Shown here: in pieces, positions 16,389 to 25,096 of the stretch
Layout: each line of letters begins with the position of its first letter
Numbering within the stretch: the stretch's first letter is position 1
Assembly: GCA_040767605.1 (NCBI GenBank)
Contig: JAXGOI010000001.1
Location: 1,612,001 to 1,676,000 of the forward strand
Reading direction: 5' to 3'
DNA from: JAXGOI01 sp040767605
GTDB lineage: Bacteria; Bacillota; Dehalobacteriia; UBA4068
Length of the DNA: 64,000 nucleotides
Made by a program: the position numbers and the translations under genes
The notes under the pieces: generated by a model
Databases searched by the model: none
Told to the model about the DNA's origin: nothing
What the model saw: only the letters and a program-made list of their open reading frames with translations

Positions 16389-17381
16389 ATGCGTATAGCT
16401 GTGGATATTATGGGGGGGGATTATGCCCCGCAGGAAATAATCAAAGGCGCCTTAATGGCGGGGGAGAAAAACCCTGAAAGGCATTATATATTAGTCGGAA
16501 CAACGGAAGCCTTAAATACTCTGCCTCCCTTGCCCTCAAATATTTCTACCTGTTTAGCCGGGAGTGTAATAGGAATGGATGAGGCTGTTGAAAACTTATT
16601 AAGCAAAAAGGATTCCTCAATTTGGCTTGCCACCAAGCTGGTAAAAGATAAAGAGGCGGATGCCATTGTATCCTCCGGTTCAACCGGCGCCCAAATGGTA
16701 GCGGCCAATTTGCTTTTAGGCAGAATAAAGGGTATAAGCCGCCCTGCCATAATCGGTATAATCCCTACCCCAAAGGGGGATAAGCTTTATGTGGATATGG
16801 GGGCTAATACCGCCTGCACGCCGGAAATGCTTTTGCAGTTTGCCATTATGGGCAATGTATATGCCAAGCAGAAAATGGGTATAGAAAACCCTAAAATAGC
16901 TTTATTATCCAACGGAACCGAGGAGCATAAGGGAACTGAAATTGTTGTGGCAGCCCATAAGCTGCTGGCGGAGGGGAAGCTTAATTTTATCGGCAATTTA
17001 GAAGGCCGGGATATTCCCGCCGGTAATTATGATGTAATGGTTACAGACGGTTTTACCGGGAATGTCGCCTTAAAAACAATTGAGGGTACCGCCGCCGTGC
17101 TTTTGGGTATGATAAAAAAAGAGCTGACAATTAACCCCCTCCGCAAACTGGGGGCGGCTTTGATTATGCCGGGGCTTAAAAGCATAAAAAAAGTTTTAGA
17201 CCCCAATGAGCAGGGGGGAGCGCCTTTGGTGGGGATTAAAGGCATAAGCATTATAAGCCATGGCAGCTCCAATAACATTGCTGTTTATAATGCTTTGGAG
17301 GTTGCGGCAAATTGTATAGAGGGGGATTTTGTAAATAAAATTACCCAGGCCATAGCTGCGGAAAGATTTGAAAATAAATAA
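16389..17381 (+). CDS. plsX: Phosphate acyltransferase PlsX
   Basis: A 330-residue enzyme that makes acyl phosphate from acyl-ACP for phosphatidic acid synthesis (PlsX/PlsY route). It starts MRIAVDIMGGDYAPQEI and has SGSTGAQMVAANLLLGRI, VDMGANTACTPEMLLQFA and VTDGFTGNVALK. The start is ATG behind GGGAGGA. In many Firmicutes plsX is followed by fabD, fabG and acpP before rnc. Here rnc comes next after 83 bases, so those genes must lie elsewhere. Confidence 0.96.
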   Translation: MRIAVDIMGGDYAPQEIIKGALMAGEKNPERHYILVGTTEALNTLPPLPSNISTCLAGSVIGMDEAVENLLSKKDSSIWLATKLVKDKEADAIVSSGSTGAQMVAANLLLGRIKGISRPAIIGIIPTPKGDKLYVDMGANTACTPEMLLQFAIMGNVYAKQKMGIENPKIALLSNGTEEHKGTEIVVAAHKLLAEGKLNFIGNLEGRDIPAGNYDVMVTDGFTGNVALKTIEGTAAVLLGMIKKELTINPLRKLGAALIMPGLKSIKKVLDPNEQGGAPLVGIKGISIISHGSSNNIAVYNALEVAANCIEGDFVNKITQAIAAERFENK

Positions 17382-17464
17382 AAAACAAATAAGAAAAACC
17401 CCGGGATTTATAGGTTTAGAAATTAGAATAAGAGGGATAAAATTTTAAGTTTAAGGAAGGGAAT

Positions 17465-18394
17465 ATGAAAGGCGAAAAACCTGCCAAAAACCCGGAGAGA
17501 TGGGAATTACTGGCTAAAAAACTGGGCTTTAATAAAAAGAACAGGCATTTGTTTTTACAGGCCTTAACTCATCCCGCCTATTATGAGGGGGCAAAACAGC
17601 CGGGGGATGAGGATAATCAGCGCCTGGAATTTTTAGGCGATGCCGTGCTGGATCTTTTAGTGGGGTATTATCTTTTTTTGTATTACCCCAAAGCCCAGGA
17701 GGGCGAATTGACAAAAATGCGCTCCGCCACTGTTTGCGAGGCTTTTTTAGGTAAAATGGCGGAGAATTTAGAAATAAATAAGGCCTTGCGCTTAGGCAAG
17801 GGCAGCGAGGCCGGGGGAGACAGAAGCCGCCCCTCGGTTTTGGCGGATGCTTTTGAAGCCGTTTTAGGGGCAATTTTTGTCACCCAGGGCTTTGAAGGGG
17901 CCTCCGCCTTTGTGGAAAAACATTTCGGCGCTGTTTTGGAGAATTTATCCAGAGATGATTATGAGGATAAAAAAAGCCTTTTGCAGGAGATTATCCAAAA
18001 GCAGGAAAACGGCAATGTTTCTTATAAGCTTATTGAGGCCAGCGGCCCAGACCATGCCAGGAATTTTATAAGCGGCGCCTATTATAAAAAGATTTTATTA
18101 GGTAAGGGAGAGGGCAACAGCAAAAAAGAAAGCGAGCAGGCCGCGGCTAAAGATGCCCTTAATAAGAAGGATATTTGGCTGCCCGCACTTAAAATAAGCC
18201 CGGGGAATGCTAAAAGAGTTACAAAGGGGAAAGCTCTTGTTAAGCCCGGAGCTAAAACTCTGCGCCCTAAAAAGAAATTAAATCCGCCCCTTGGGGTGCT
18301 GCCTAAAGAGAAAAATTATAAAGTAAAGGCCCAGGCCAAGGCAAAGCCTAAAAGGAAAAGCCCCAAAAGGTTAAACCCGGAGGGAAAAGAATAA
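17465..18394 (+). CDS. rnc: Ribonuclease III with a long basic C-terminal tail
   Basis: A 309-residue protein, longer than the usual about 230. The catalytic domain (about 15-155) has the signature NQRLEFLGDAVLDLL and the downstream acidic metal ligands (LADAFEAVLGAIF). The double-stranded RNA-binding domain spans about 160-235 (DKKSLLQEIIQKQ through SKKESEQAAAKDAL). The last about 75 residues are rich in Lys, Pro and Ala and look disordered, and may add RNA affinity. The enzyme processes rRNA precursors and other double-stranded RNA. The start is ATG behind AAGGAAGGG. It precedes the radical SAM and smc genes, a common order. Confidence 0.95.
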   Translation: MKGEKPAKNPERWELLAKKLGFNKKNRHLFLQALTHPAYYEGAKQPGDEDNQRLEFLGDAVLDLLVGYYLFLYYPKAQEGELTKMRSATVCEAFLGKMAENLEINKALRLGKGSEAGGDRSRPSVLADAFEAVLGAIFVTQGFEGASAFVEKHFGAVLENLSRDDYEDKKSLLQEIIQKQENGNVSYKLIEASGPDHARNFISGAYYKKILLGKGEGNSKKESEQAAAKDALNKKDIWLPALKISPGNAKRVTKGKALVKPGAKTLRPKKKLNPPLGVLPKEKNYKVKAQAKAKPKRKSPKRLNPEGKE

Positions 18395-18422
18395 GCAATA
18401 AGAGGTTAAAGAGGGCAGTAAA

Positions 18423-19571
18423 ATGACTGAATTAATAAATGCTGATAAAAGCCTGAAAAGGCCTAAAAAAAGGCAGATTCTGCCTTTTTTTATTCCTATG
18501 GAGGGCTGTAAAAACCGCTGTATCTTTTGTGATCAAAAAGCTATCAGCGGGGAGAATAAAGGCCCGTCGGAAGAGGAAATTACCCGGGCTTTAGAGGCCG
18601 TTCTAAAAGGCTTAGAGGATGAAAAAGGGCCTTCTGCTAATTATGAGCCCCTCTATGAGGTAGCCTTTTACGGCGGCAGTTTTAGCGCCTTGCCTCAAAG
18701 CCGTCAGGAATATTATTTAAGGGCCGTAAAACCTTATTATGAGGCCGGCAGGTTAACGGGTTTGCGTGTATCCACCCATCCGGGGGCAATTAACAGAGAA
18801 AAGCTTGCCCTTTTAAAAAACTATGGGGTAAAAACCATAGAGCTTGGGGTGCAATCCTTTAATGACGATGTGCTTGCCGCCGCCGGCAGGGGGTATACGG
18901 GGCAGGAGGCCGCCTTTGCCTGCAATTTAATAAAGGAAGAGGGCTTTGATTTAGGCATTCAGCTTATGACAGGCCTGCCTGAGGATTCCCCCTCTATAGC
19001 CCTTGAATCCGCCTTTCGGGCATTGGAGATAAAGCCGGCCATGGCCAGGCTTTACCCCACTCTGGTTTTGCCCAATACCCCTTTGGCCGGGCTTTGGTCT
19101 GCCGGTAAATACCGGCCTCAAAGTTTGGAGGAGGCCGTAAGCCTGGCAAGGGATATTTATGCCTGCTTTAAGCTGGCGGGGCTGCCCTTAATCCGTATGG
19201 GGCTTAACCCCAGCCAAAATTTAGAAGAGGCTGTTTTAGCCGGGCCTTATCATCCGGCTTTTGGCAGCTTAGTAATTTGTGCTCTTAAAAAACTGGAATT
19301 AAAAGCTTTTTTTAAGGCAAGGCCGGGGGAATATAAAGAACTAATTGTGCCTAAAGGGCAGCTGCCTCTTTTTACAGGGCCGGGTAAAACAACCCGCCAA
19401 TGGCTTTTAAAAGAGCAGGGGATTGGAATTATTAAAGAAAATAGTGAAATTCCCAAAGATACCTTTAAAATAATTGCTAAAGACAATCAGGCCTGTTTTT
19501 GCCGGGAGTACGATTTTTTAAAAGAATATTGCCAAAAACTTAAAGAAAAAATCAAGCCCTTGGGGCTTTAA
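18423..19571 (+). CDS. Radical SAM protein, Elp3-like (COG1243 type)
   Basis: A 382-residue radical SAM enzyme. The cluster motif is CKNRCIFC (CxxxCxxC) within FFIPMEGCKNRCIFCDQK. Further family features are FYGGSFSALP, LRVSTHPGAIN and GVQSFNDDVL. It resembles the radical SAM half of Elp3 but lacks an evident acetyltransferase domain. Such genes commonly sit between rnc and smc in Clostridia, and their substrate is not established. The gene is 28 bases after rnc and likely in the same transcript. Confidence 0.85.
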   Translation: MTELINADKSLKRPKKRQILPFFIPMEGCKNRCIFCDQKAISGENKGPSEEEITRALEAVLKGLEDEKGPSANYEPLYEVAFYGGSFSALPQSRQEYYLRAVKPYYEAGRLTGLRVSTHPGAINREKLALLKNYGVKTIELGVQSFNDDVLAAAGRGYTGQEAAFACNLIKEEGFDLGIQLMTGLPEDSPSIALESAFRALEIKPAMARLYPTLVLPNTPLAGLWSAGKYRPQSLEEAVSLARDIYACFKLAGLPLIRMGLNPSQNLEEAVLAGPYHPAFGSLVICALKKLELKAFFKARPGEYKELIVPKGQLPLFTGPGKTTRQWLLKEQGIGIIKENSEIPKDTFKIIAKDNQACFCREYDFLKEYCQKLKEKIKPLGL

Positions 19572-19603
19572 AGAAAAAAGCACTATATTATTACCATATT
19601 TTG

Positions 19604-19612
19604 TGGTATAAT
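19604..19612 (+). promoter_or_regulatory. Extended -10 element before smc
   Basis: TGGTATAAT, an extended -10 (TGn plus TATAAT), 41 bases before the smc start. No good -35 is visible. Confidence 0.45.
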
Positions 19613-19653
19613 AAAAAGAATAATTTAAATAATCTTGCGGAGGCTTTTTACGC

Positions 19654-22600
19654 ATGTATTTAAAAGAAATTGAATTAGTAGGCTTTAAATCCTTCAGCGA
19701 AAGGACAAAAATCCCTTTAGAGCCGGGTATTTCCTGTGTTGTGGGGCCAAACGGCAGCGGTAAATCAAATATATCCGATGCTCTGCGCTGGGTTTTAGGG
19801 GAGCAAAGCGCCCGCTCTCTCCGGGGGGGCAAATTGGAGGATGTAATATTTTCCGGCTCTAAAAAGCGCAAGGCTTTAGGGATGGCAGAGGTAAGCATAA
19901 CCTTAGATAATAGCGACGGCCATCTTAATTTGCCTTTTGCGGAAATTGTTATTACCCGGCGGGCTTTTCGCTCCGGCCAAAGCGAGTATTTAATTAATAA
20001 TCAAAATTGCCGCCTTAAGGATATTGCCAATCTTTTTTTAGATACCGGGATTGGGGTAGAGGGGCTTTCTTTAATCGGCCAGGGGCAGATAAATAATATT
20101 ATTTCGGCCAAGCCCGATGAATTACGCTCCTTTGTGGAGGAAGCGGCGGGTATTGTCAAATTCAGAAACAGAAAAAAAGATTCCCTCCGTAAACTAAGGG
20201 AAACTCAATCTCATTTAGAGAGAATCGGGGATATTATCTTTGAGCTGGAATCCCGCCTTGAGCCTTTGGAAGAACAAGCCAAAAAGGCCCGGGAATTTAT
20301 TATTCTTAAAGACCGCCGGGATAAGCTGGATATGGGTATTTCCCTGCGGGTTTTAAATGAGGCGGATGAAAAGCTCTCTAAAATAAACAAGGCCTTTAAA
20401 GAGGCAAATAATCTGGCCATAGATGGTGAAAGCAGCAGGCTTGCCCTGGAGGCGGAGGAAGAGGTTTTGCGCCGGGCTTTAAGTAATTTAGATACCGAAG
20501 TGGCGGCTTTGCAGGAAGACTATTTTAATTTGCAAACCGCCAGGGAAAAAAGCGGCTCCCAGCTGAAGCTTTTTACCGCCCAGGGGGAAAATGCCCAAAA
20601 AGAGCTGGAAAGGCTAAAGGCGGAGCTTGAGGAAATAATTGAGGAAGATGCCAAGCTTTTAGAAGAAGAGAGCCGCCTGGATAAAGAAATACATACTCTA
20701 AAAGAAGAAATAGCCCAAAAGGAGGAAAGGCTTTTAACCGACGAAGGGGATGAAGAAAGCCGCCGCCGGGCCGTAAGCCTTTTGGAGGAAAAATTAAATC
20801 AGGCCAAAGATAATGCCTTTGATTTAGCAAATTATATAGCCGATTGCAGAAACCGTCTTCGGTATCAGCAGCAATTGCTGGAGAATAATGCCGCGGCCAA
20901 AAGCAGATTAAAAAAGCAAAAAGAGGAGCTTACGGCATCCCTTGATGAATTGGCCCTGGAAGAAAACCGCCTTAAGGAGGCGCTTTTAGAAAAAACCCGG
21001 GCTATAAAGGAGAAAAAGAAAGAATTAGAACAAATAAATACCGAGCAGAATAAATGCCGGGATATTATAAGCAAGCTGGCTCAGGAAGAAACCGCAGGCC
21101 GCTATCAGGCCCATTCCCTAAGCTCCAGAATTAATATGCTGGAGGAAATGTCTCAAAGCGGGGAAGGCTATTATCCGGGGGTTCGCAGTATTCTCCAGGG
21201 GCTGAAAAAGGGAGATTCCCGCCTGAGGGGGGTTCTTGATGTTATTGCCCGGCTTATTGATGTGCCGGAAAAATATATTACGGCTATCGAAACCTATTTA
21301 GGGGCTTCGATTCAAAATATCGTCGCAGCGGATGAAAAATCCGCCAAGGCGGCTATTGCCTATCTTAAAGAGATGCAGGGGGGCCGGGCCACCTTTTTAC
21401 CTTTAGATACCCTAAAAGCCAGGGAAAAGGGGGATTTCAGCCGGGTTTTAGGCCAGGAGGGTATTTTTGGCCGGGGTTCTCAGCTGGTGGAATGTGCGGA
21501 TAAAATACGCCCGGCCGTAGAATTTCTTTTAAATAATTTGCTTGTGGTTGAGGATATGGAGGCGGCCTCTAAAGCCGCCCGGGCTTTAAACTACCGTTAC
21601 AGCATAGTTACCCTGGAAGGGGATATGATAAACCCCGGGGCAAGTATAAGCGGGGGCAGCCGCAATTATAAAAATAATGATTTGCTGGGGAAAAGGTATC
21701 AGATTATTAATGGCCGCAAAGAATTGGAAGCTTTAGAAAAAAACTTGGCCTTGCTGGGGGAGGATTTAATTAAGGCCAGAGAAAAAGCAGCCTTTTGGGA
21801 TAATAAGGCAACCGAGATAAACAGCGGCCTTGCAGAAAGCGGCCGGGCCCTTCAGGAGATGGAAGGCCAGGCTCAGCAAATTTCTTTAAAGAAAGATTTA
21901 AACGGCAGGCAGGCCGGGCTTAATTCTCAGGAGCTTTCTGCCCTTAAAATGCAGGATAATGAAATCCTCAGCCAAATAGAGGAAATAAATGAGGAATTAA
22001 GCCTTAAAGAGCGGGAATATGCCGGCCATAATGAGGAAACCCTAATTATCCAGGCCGAGTTAAATAAAAAGCTGGGCACTTTGGATGAAGGCCGGGCGGA
22101 TATTACCCGCTATAAAGTAGATTTAGCCAAGGCTCAGCAAGGCCTTATTGCTCTGGAAGACAGCCTTGCCCGGGTGGTAAAATCCAGAGAAAATCTCCTT
22201 TGGGATAAAGAAGAAAAAAATGCCGATTTAGAAGAAGTTCAAAAAGAGCTGGCTAAAAGCAGCGGCCTTTTAAAAGAAGAGGAAGAGAATTTTGCCCTCC
22301 TTGGGGAAAAAATTATTGCAAGCCGGGAGCTTTTAGAAGAAAAAAGGCATGGCCTGGGAAGTGAAAACGCCAGACTTCAGGAAATGGAGGCTCTTTGCCG
22401 GGCTAAAGCAAAAGAAATTGCAAACTGGCAGCAGCAGGCTCATGAGCAGGAAATAAAAAAGGCCCGCCTGGAGGCGGAATGGCAAAATGAGGAAGAAAAG
22501 CTTAAAGAGAAATTTCAGCTTACTTTTGAGGAGGCAAAAGCCGCCTGGGAAGATAACGGCCTATCTAAAACAGCTATGGCCGGCCAGCTAAGCCAGGCCA

Positions 22601-23229
22601 ACAGAGAAATAAATGCCCTGGGGGCTGTAAATATAGGGGCTATTGAAGAATATGCCGAGGTAAATAAAAGGCATGGCTTTTTAAAGGAGCAAAGCCAGGA
22701 CCTTTGGGATGCCAAGGGCTCTTTAGAGCAGGTAATCGGCGAAATGGATTCTATTATGTCCTCCCGTTTTAAAAGCACGTTTAATAAACTGAGCGAGGAA
22801 TTTAATAAGGCCTTTGTGCGTTTATTTAACGGAGGCGAGGCCGCTTTAGTTTTAACGGAGCCCGCCGATATTTTAGAAACCGGAGTGGAGCTTTTAGTAA
22901 AGCTGCCGGGGAAAAAGGTTTCTAATTATAATTTGCTTTCCGGGGGGGAAAAGGCCCTCTGCGGGATTGCCCTTATGTTTGCCATTTTGGCGGTGCGCCC
23001 CACCCCCTTTTGCGTTATGGATGAAGTGGATTCCGCCCTGGATGAGGCTAATATACAGCGCTTTGGGGAATATTTGCGCCAGCTTTCTCAAAATACCCAA
23101 ATTGTAATGATTTCCCATCGTCAGGGAACAATGGAAATAGCCTCTTCCCTATGGGGTATAACCATGGAGGAAGAGGGAGTATCAAAAATTATATCCGTCC
23201 GTTTAAATAAAGAAAGTATGGTTAGCTAA
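19654..23229 (+). CDS. smc: Chromosome segregation protein SMC
   Basis: A 1191-residue structural maintenance of chromosomes ATPase, normal length. The head contains Walker A GPNGSGKSNISDALRW at the N-terminus. Two long coiled coils flank a hinge at about 515-640. The C-terminal head has the ABC signature LLSGGEKAL and the Walker B VMDEVDSALDEAN. It forms the condensin ring with ScpA and ScpB, which are not in this window. The start is ATG behind TGCGGAGG. The order rnc-radical SAM-smc-ftsY is typical. Confidence 0.98.
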   Translation: MYLKEIELVGFKSFSERTKIPLEPGISCVVGPNGSGKSNISDALRWVLGEQSARSLRGGKLEDVIFSGSKKRKALGMAEVSITLDNSDGHLNLPFAEIVITRRAFRSGQSEYLINNQNCRLKDIANLFLDTGIGVEGLSLIGQGQINNIISAKPDELRSFVEEAAGIVKFRNRKKDSLRKLRETQSHLERIGDIIFELESRLEPLEEQAKKAREFIILKDRRDKLDMGISLRVLNEADEKLSKINKAFKEANNLAIDGESSRLALEAEEEVLRRALSNLDTEVAALQEDYFNLQTAREKSGSQLKLFTAQGENAQKELERLKAELEEIIEEDAKLLEEESRLDKEIHTLKEEIAQKEERLLTDEGDEESRRRAVSLLEEKLNQAKDNAFDLANYIADCRNRLRYQQQLLENNAAAKSRLKKQKEELTASLDELALEENRLKEALLEKTRAIKEKKKELEQINTEQNKCRDIISKLAQEETAGRYQAHSLSSRINMLEEMSQSGEGYYPGVRSILQGLKKGDSRLRGVLDVIARLIDVPEKYITAIETYLGASIQNIVAADEKSAKAAIAYLKEMQGGRATFLPLDTLKAREKGDFSRVLGQEGIFGRGSQLVECADKIRPAVEFLLNNLLVVEDMEAASKAARALNYRYSIVTLEGDMINPGASISGGSRNYKNNDLLGKRYQIINGRKELEALEKNLALLGEDLIKAREKAAFWDNKATEINSGLAESGRALQEMEGQAQQISLKKDLNGRQAGLNSQELSALKMQDNEILSQIEEINEELSLKEREYAGHNEETLIIQAELNKKLGTLDEGRADITRYKVDLAKAQQGLIALEDSLARVVKSRENLLWDKEEKNADLEEVQKELAKSSGLLKEEEENFALLGEKIIASRELLEEKRHGLGSENARLQEMEALCRAKAKEIANWQQQAHEQEIKKARLEAEWQNEEEKLKEKFQLTFEEAKAAWEDNGLSKTAMAGQLSQANREINALGAVNIGAIEEYAEVNKRHGFLKEQSQDLWDAKGSLEQVIGEMDSIMSSRFKSTFNKLSEEFNKAFVRLFNGGEAALVLTEPADILETGVELLVKLPGKKVSNYNLLSGGEKALCGIALMFAILAVRPTPFCVMDEVDSALDEANIQRFGEYLRQLSQNTQIVMISHRQGTMEIASSLWGITMEEEGVSKIISVRLNKESMVS

Positions 23230-23262
23230 GGCCTGAGTAATAAAAACAGTACTATAAATACA

Positions 23263-23296
23263 GGATAATAGACACGGATAATAGACACGGATAATA
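23263..23296. repeat. 13-bp tandem repeat between smc and ftsY
   Basis: GGATAATAGACAC is repeated at 23263-23275 and 23276-23288, with a third partial copy to 23296. It is flanked by related AAATACAGG and AAATGCAGG segments. It is one of several 13-bp arrays in the window. Confidence 0.85.
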
Positions 23297-23314
23297 AATG
23301 CAGGATGGTGGACT

Positions 23315-24232
23315 ATGGGGTTTTTTAATAAAATAAGCAGCGGCCTCTCTAAAACCAGAGATAATCTGGCCTCAAAAATGGGGGCGGTATTCGGTTTTGG
23401 GAAAGTCGGCGAGGAATTATTTGAAGAGCTGGAAGAGGCCTTAATTCAGGGGGATGTAGGGGTTTTAACCGCCTGCCAGCTGGCAGATACCCTGCGCCAA
23501 AAAGCAAAGGAGCAGAAAATAAGCGAGGCCCCTCAATTACAAAGCCTGCTGAGGGAAGAAATAAGCCGTATTTTAGGGGGCGCCGGGCAGGGAGAAGGTT
23601 TAAAGCTTGAGCCCGGTAAATTAAATATTATTATGATGACCGGAGTAAACGGGGCCGGCAAAACCACAACCATAGGCAAGCTGGCCTCCCGCTATAAGGG
23701 GGAAGGCAAAAAAGTTCTTTTAGCCGCGGCGGATACCTTCAGAGCCGCCGCCGCCGAACAATTAGCCGCCTGGTCCCAAAGAGCCGGGGTGGATATTATC
23801 CGTCAGGAAGAAGGAGCAGACCCGGGGGCTGTTGTTTTTGATGCCTGCCAGGCCGCCCAAGCCAGAAAATGCGATATTTTAATTATCGATACCGCCGGGA
23901 GATTGCAAAATAAAGTAAATTTAATGGAAGAGCTGAAAAAAATCAGCCGGATTATTCAAAGGCAAGCCCCGGAGGCGGCCTGCCAAAGAATATTGGTATT
24001 AGATGCCGGGATTGGGCAAAATGCAATTTCTCAGGCCAAGCTTTTTGGGGAGGCGGCGGAACTTACCGGGATAATTCTGACAAAGCTGGACGGCACCGGC
24101 AAGGGCGGGGTTATAATCGGCATTGTGAATGAAACGGGGCTGCCTGTAAAAATGGTTGGGGTGGGGGAAGGAATTGAGGATTTGCAGGAATTTGACCCTC
24201 AGGAATTTGCAGCCGCCCTCTTTGAATCCTAA
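23315..24232 (+). CDS. ftsY: Signal recognition particle receptor FtsY
   Basis: A 305-residue SRP-type GTPase. It has the NG domain with Walker A GVNGAGKTTTIGKLASRY, DTFRAAAAEQL, DTAGRLQNKVNLMEEL and TKLDGTGKGG. Compared with the usual forms, the DATTGQNA motif reads DAGIGQNA and the TKLDGTAKGG motif has G for A; both are mild changes. It lacks the long acidic A domain, as in other Gram-positives. It docks SRP-ribosome complexes at the membrane with Ffh (31920). In most Firmicutes ylxM-ffh follow at once; here about 7.3 kb of other genes intervene. Confidence 0.96.
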   Translation: MGFFNKISSGLSKTRDNLASKMGAVFGFGKVGEELFEELEEALIQGDVGVLTACQLADTLRQKAKEQKISEAPQLQSLLREEISRILGGAGQGEGLKLEPGKLNIIMMTGVNGAGKTTTIGKLASRYKGEGKKVLLAAADTFRAAAAEQLAAWSQRAGVDIIRQEEGADPGAVVFDACQAAQARKCDILIIDTAGRLQNKVNLMEELKKISRIIQRQAPEAACQRILVLDAGIGQNAISQAKLFGEAAELTGIILTKLDGTGKGGVIIGIVNETGLPVKMVGVGEGIEDLQEFDPQEFAAALFES

Positions 24233-24272
24233 AAGCGCATAAAATATTTAAAGGCAGAAAGGGGGAGGAGAA

Positions 24273-25055
24273 ATGCCCTTAGGCATAATTAGCGGAACCG
24301 GCCTTTACGATTTGGGCCTTTCCTCCAAAAGTGAGGAAATTAAGCTTAAAACCCCTTATGGGGAGGTTGCCTTGTATAAATCCGGGGCCGGCAATAAAGA
24401 GCTTTACTTTTTGCCCCGCCACGGCATAAAGCATACTCTGCCCCCTCACCTTATTAATTACAGGGCCAATATTTGCGCCCTTTCCCTTTTAGGGGTTAAT
24501 CAGGTTTTGGCTTTTTGCTCTGTGGGGAGTATGGATAATAAAATTCCCCCCGGCAGTCTCATGCTTTTAGAGCAGTTTATTGATGCCAGCTGGGGCAGGG
24601 AGCATACCTTTTGTGAAGAGGGCTCCACAGGCCATGTGGAAATGAGTGAGCCCTATTGCCCGAGGCTAAACCGGCATTTGCAAAAAGTAGCCAAAAAAGC
24701 GGGTTTAAATTTACCCGGGGGCGGGGTTTACCTTTGCACACAGGGCCCCCGTTTTGAAACCCCGGCAGAAATTAAAGCCTATGCCTCCTGGGGGGCTAAT
24801 TTAGTGGGAATGACGGGGGTTCCCGAGGTTTCTCTGGCCAGAGAGGCCGGTTTATGCTATGCCTCCGTTGCCGTTGTGGCAAATTATGCCGCGGGGCTGG
24901 CAAAAACCGTAGACCCCGATGAAATAACTTTGGCCACAAATTTACAGCAAAAAAATTTAGCCGGCCTTTTGGAGCTTTTTATAGAGGAAGATTATTATGG
25001 CGCTGCCTGTTCCTGCCGGGAGGCAAAAATTGCCCCCTGTTTTAAATGGCGGTAA
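24273..25055 (+). CDS. Methylthio-nucleoside phosphorylase (MTAP/MTIP family)
   Basis: A 260-residue purine nucleoside phosphorylase of the methylthioadenosine phosphorylase family (GIISGTGLYD, RHGIKHTLPPHLINYRANI, TQGPRFETPAEI, MTGVPEVSLARE). The base-contact region reads VVANYAAGL with Asn, whereas true MTA phosphorylases carry Asp-containing DYDCW-type sequences there. This suggests a 6-oxopurine substrate such as methylthioinosine. That fits the next gene, a methylthioadenosine deaminase, which would produce methylthioinosine. Together they would salvage the methylthioadenosine released by polyamine synthesis. The start is ATG behind GGGGGAGGAG. The substrate preference is my inference. 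Confidence 0.85.
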   Translation: MPLGIISGTGLYDLGLSSKSEEIKLKTPYGEVALYKSGAGNKELYFLPRHGIKHTLPPHLINYRANICALSLLGVNQVLAFCSVGSMDNKIPPGSLMLLEQFIDASWGREHTFCEEGSTGHVEMSEPYCPRLNRHLQKVAKKAGLNLPGGGVYLCTQGPRFETPAEIKAYASWGANLVGMTGVPEVSLAREAGLCYASVAVVANYAAGLAKTVDPDEITLATNLQQKNLAGLLELFIEEDYYGAACSCREAKIAPCFKWR

Positions 25056-25096
25056 AACTTATAAAAGCAAATAAATTAAGCCAAAGGGAGCGTAAT

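Noticed and set aside
23315..24232. FtsY inactivation from the altered DAGIGQNA and TKLDGTGKGG motifs
   Set aside because: The changes are conservative, the GTP-binding loops are otherwise intact, and the gene is essential in bacteria. Treated as normal variation.
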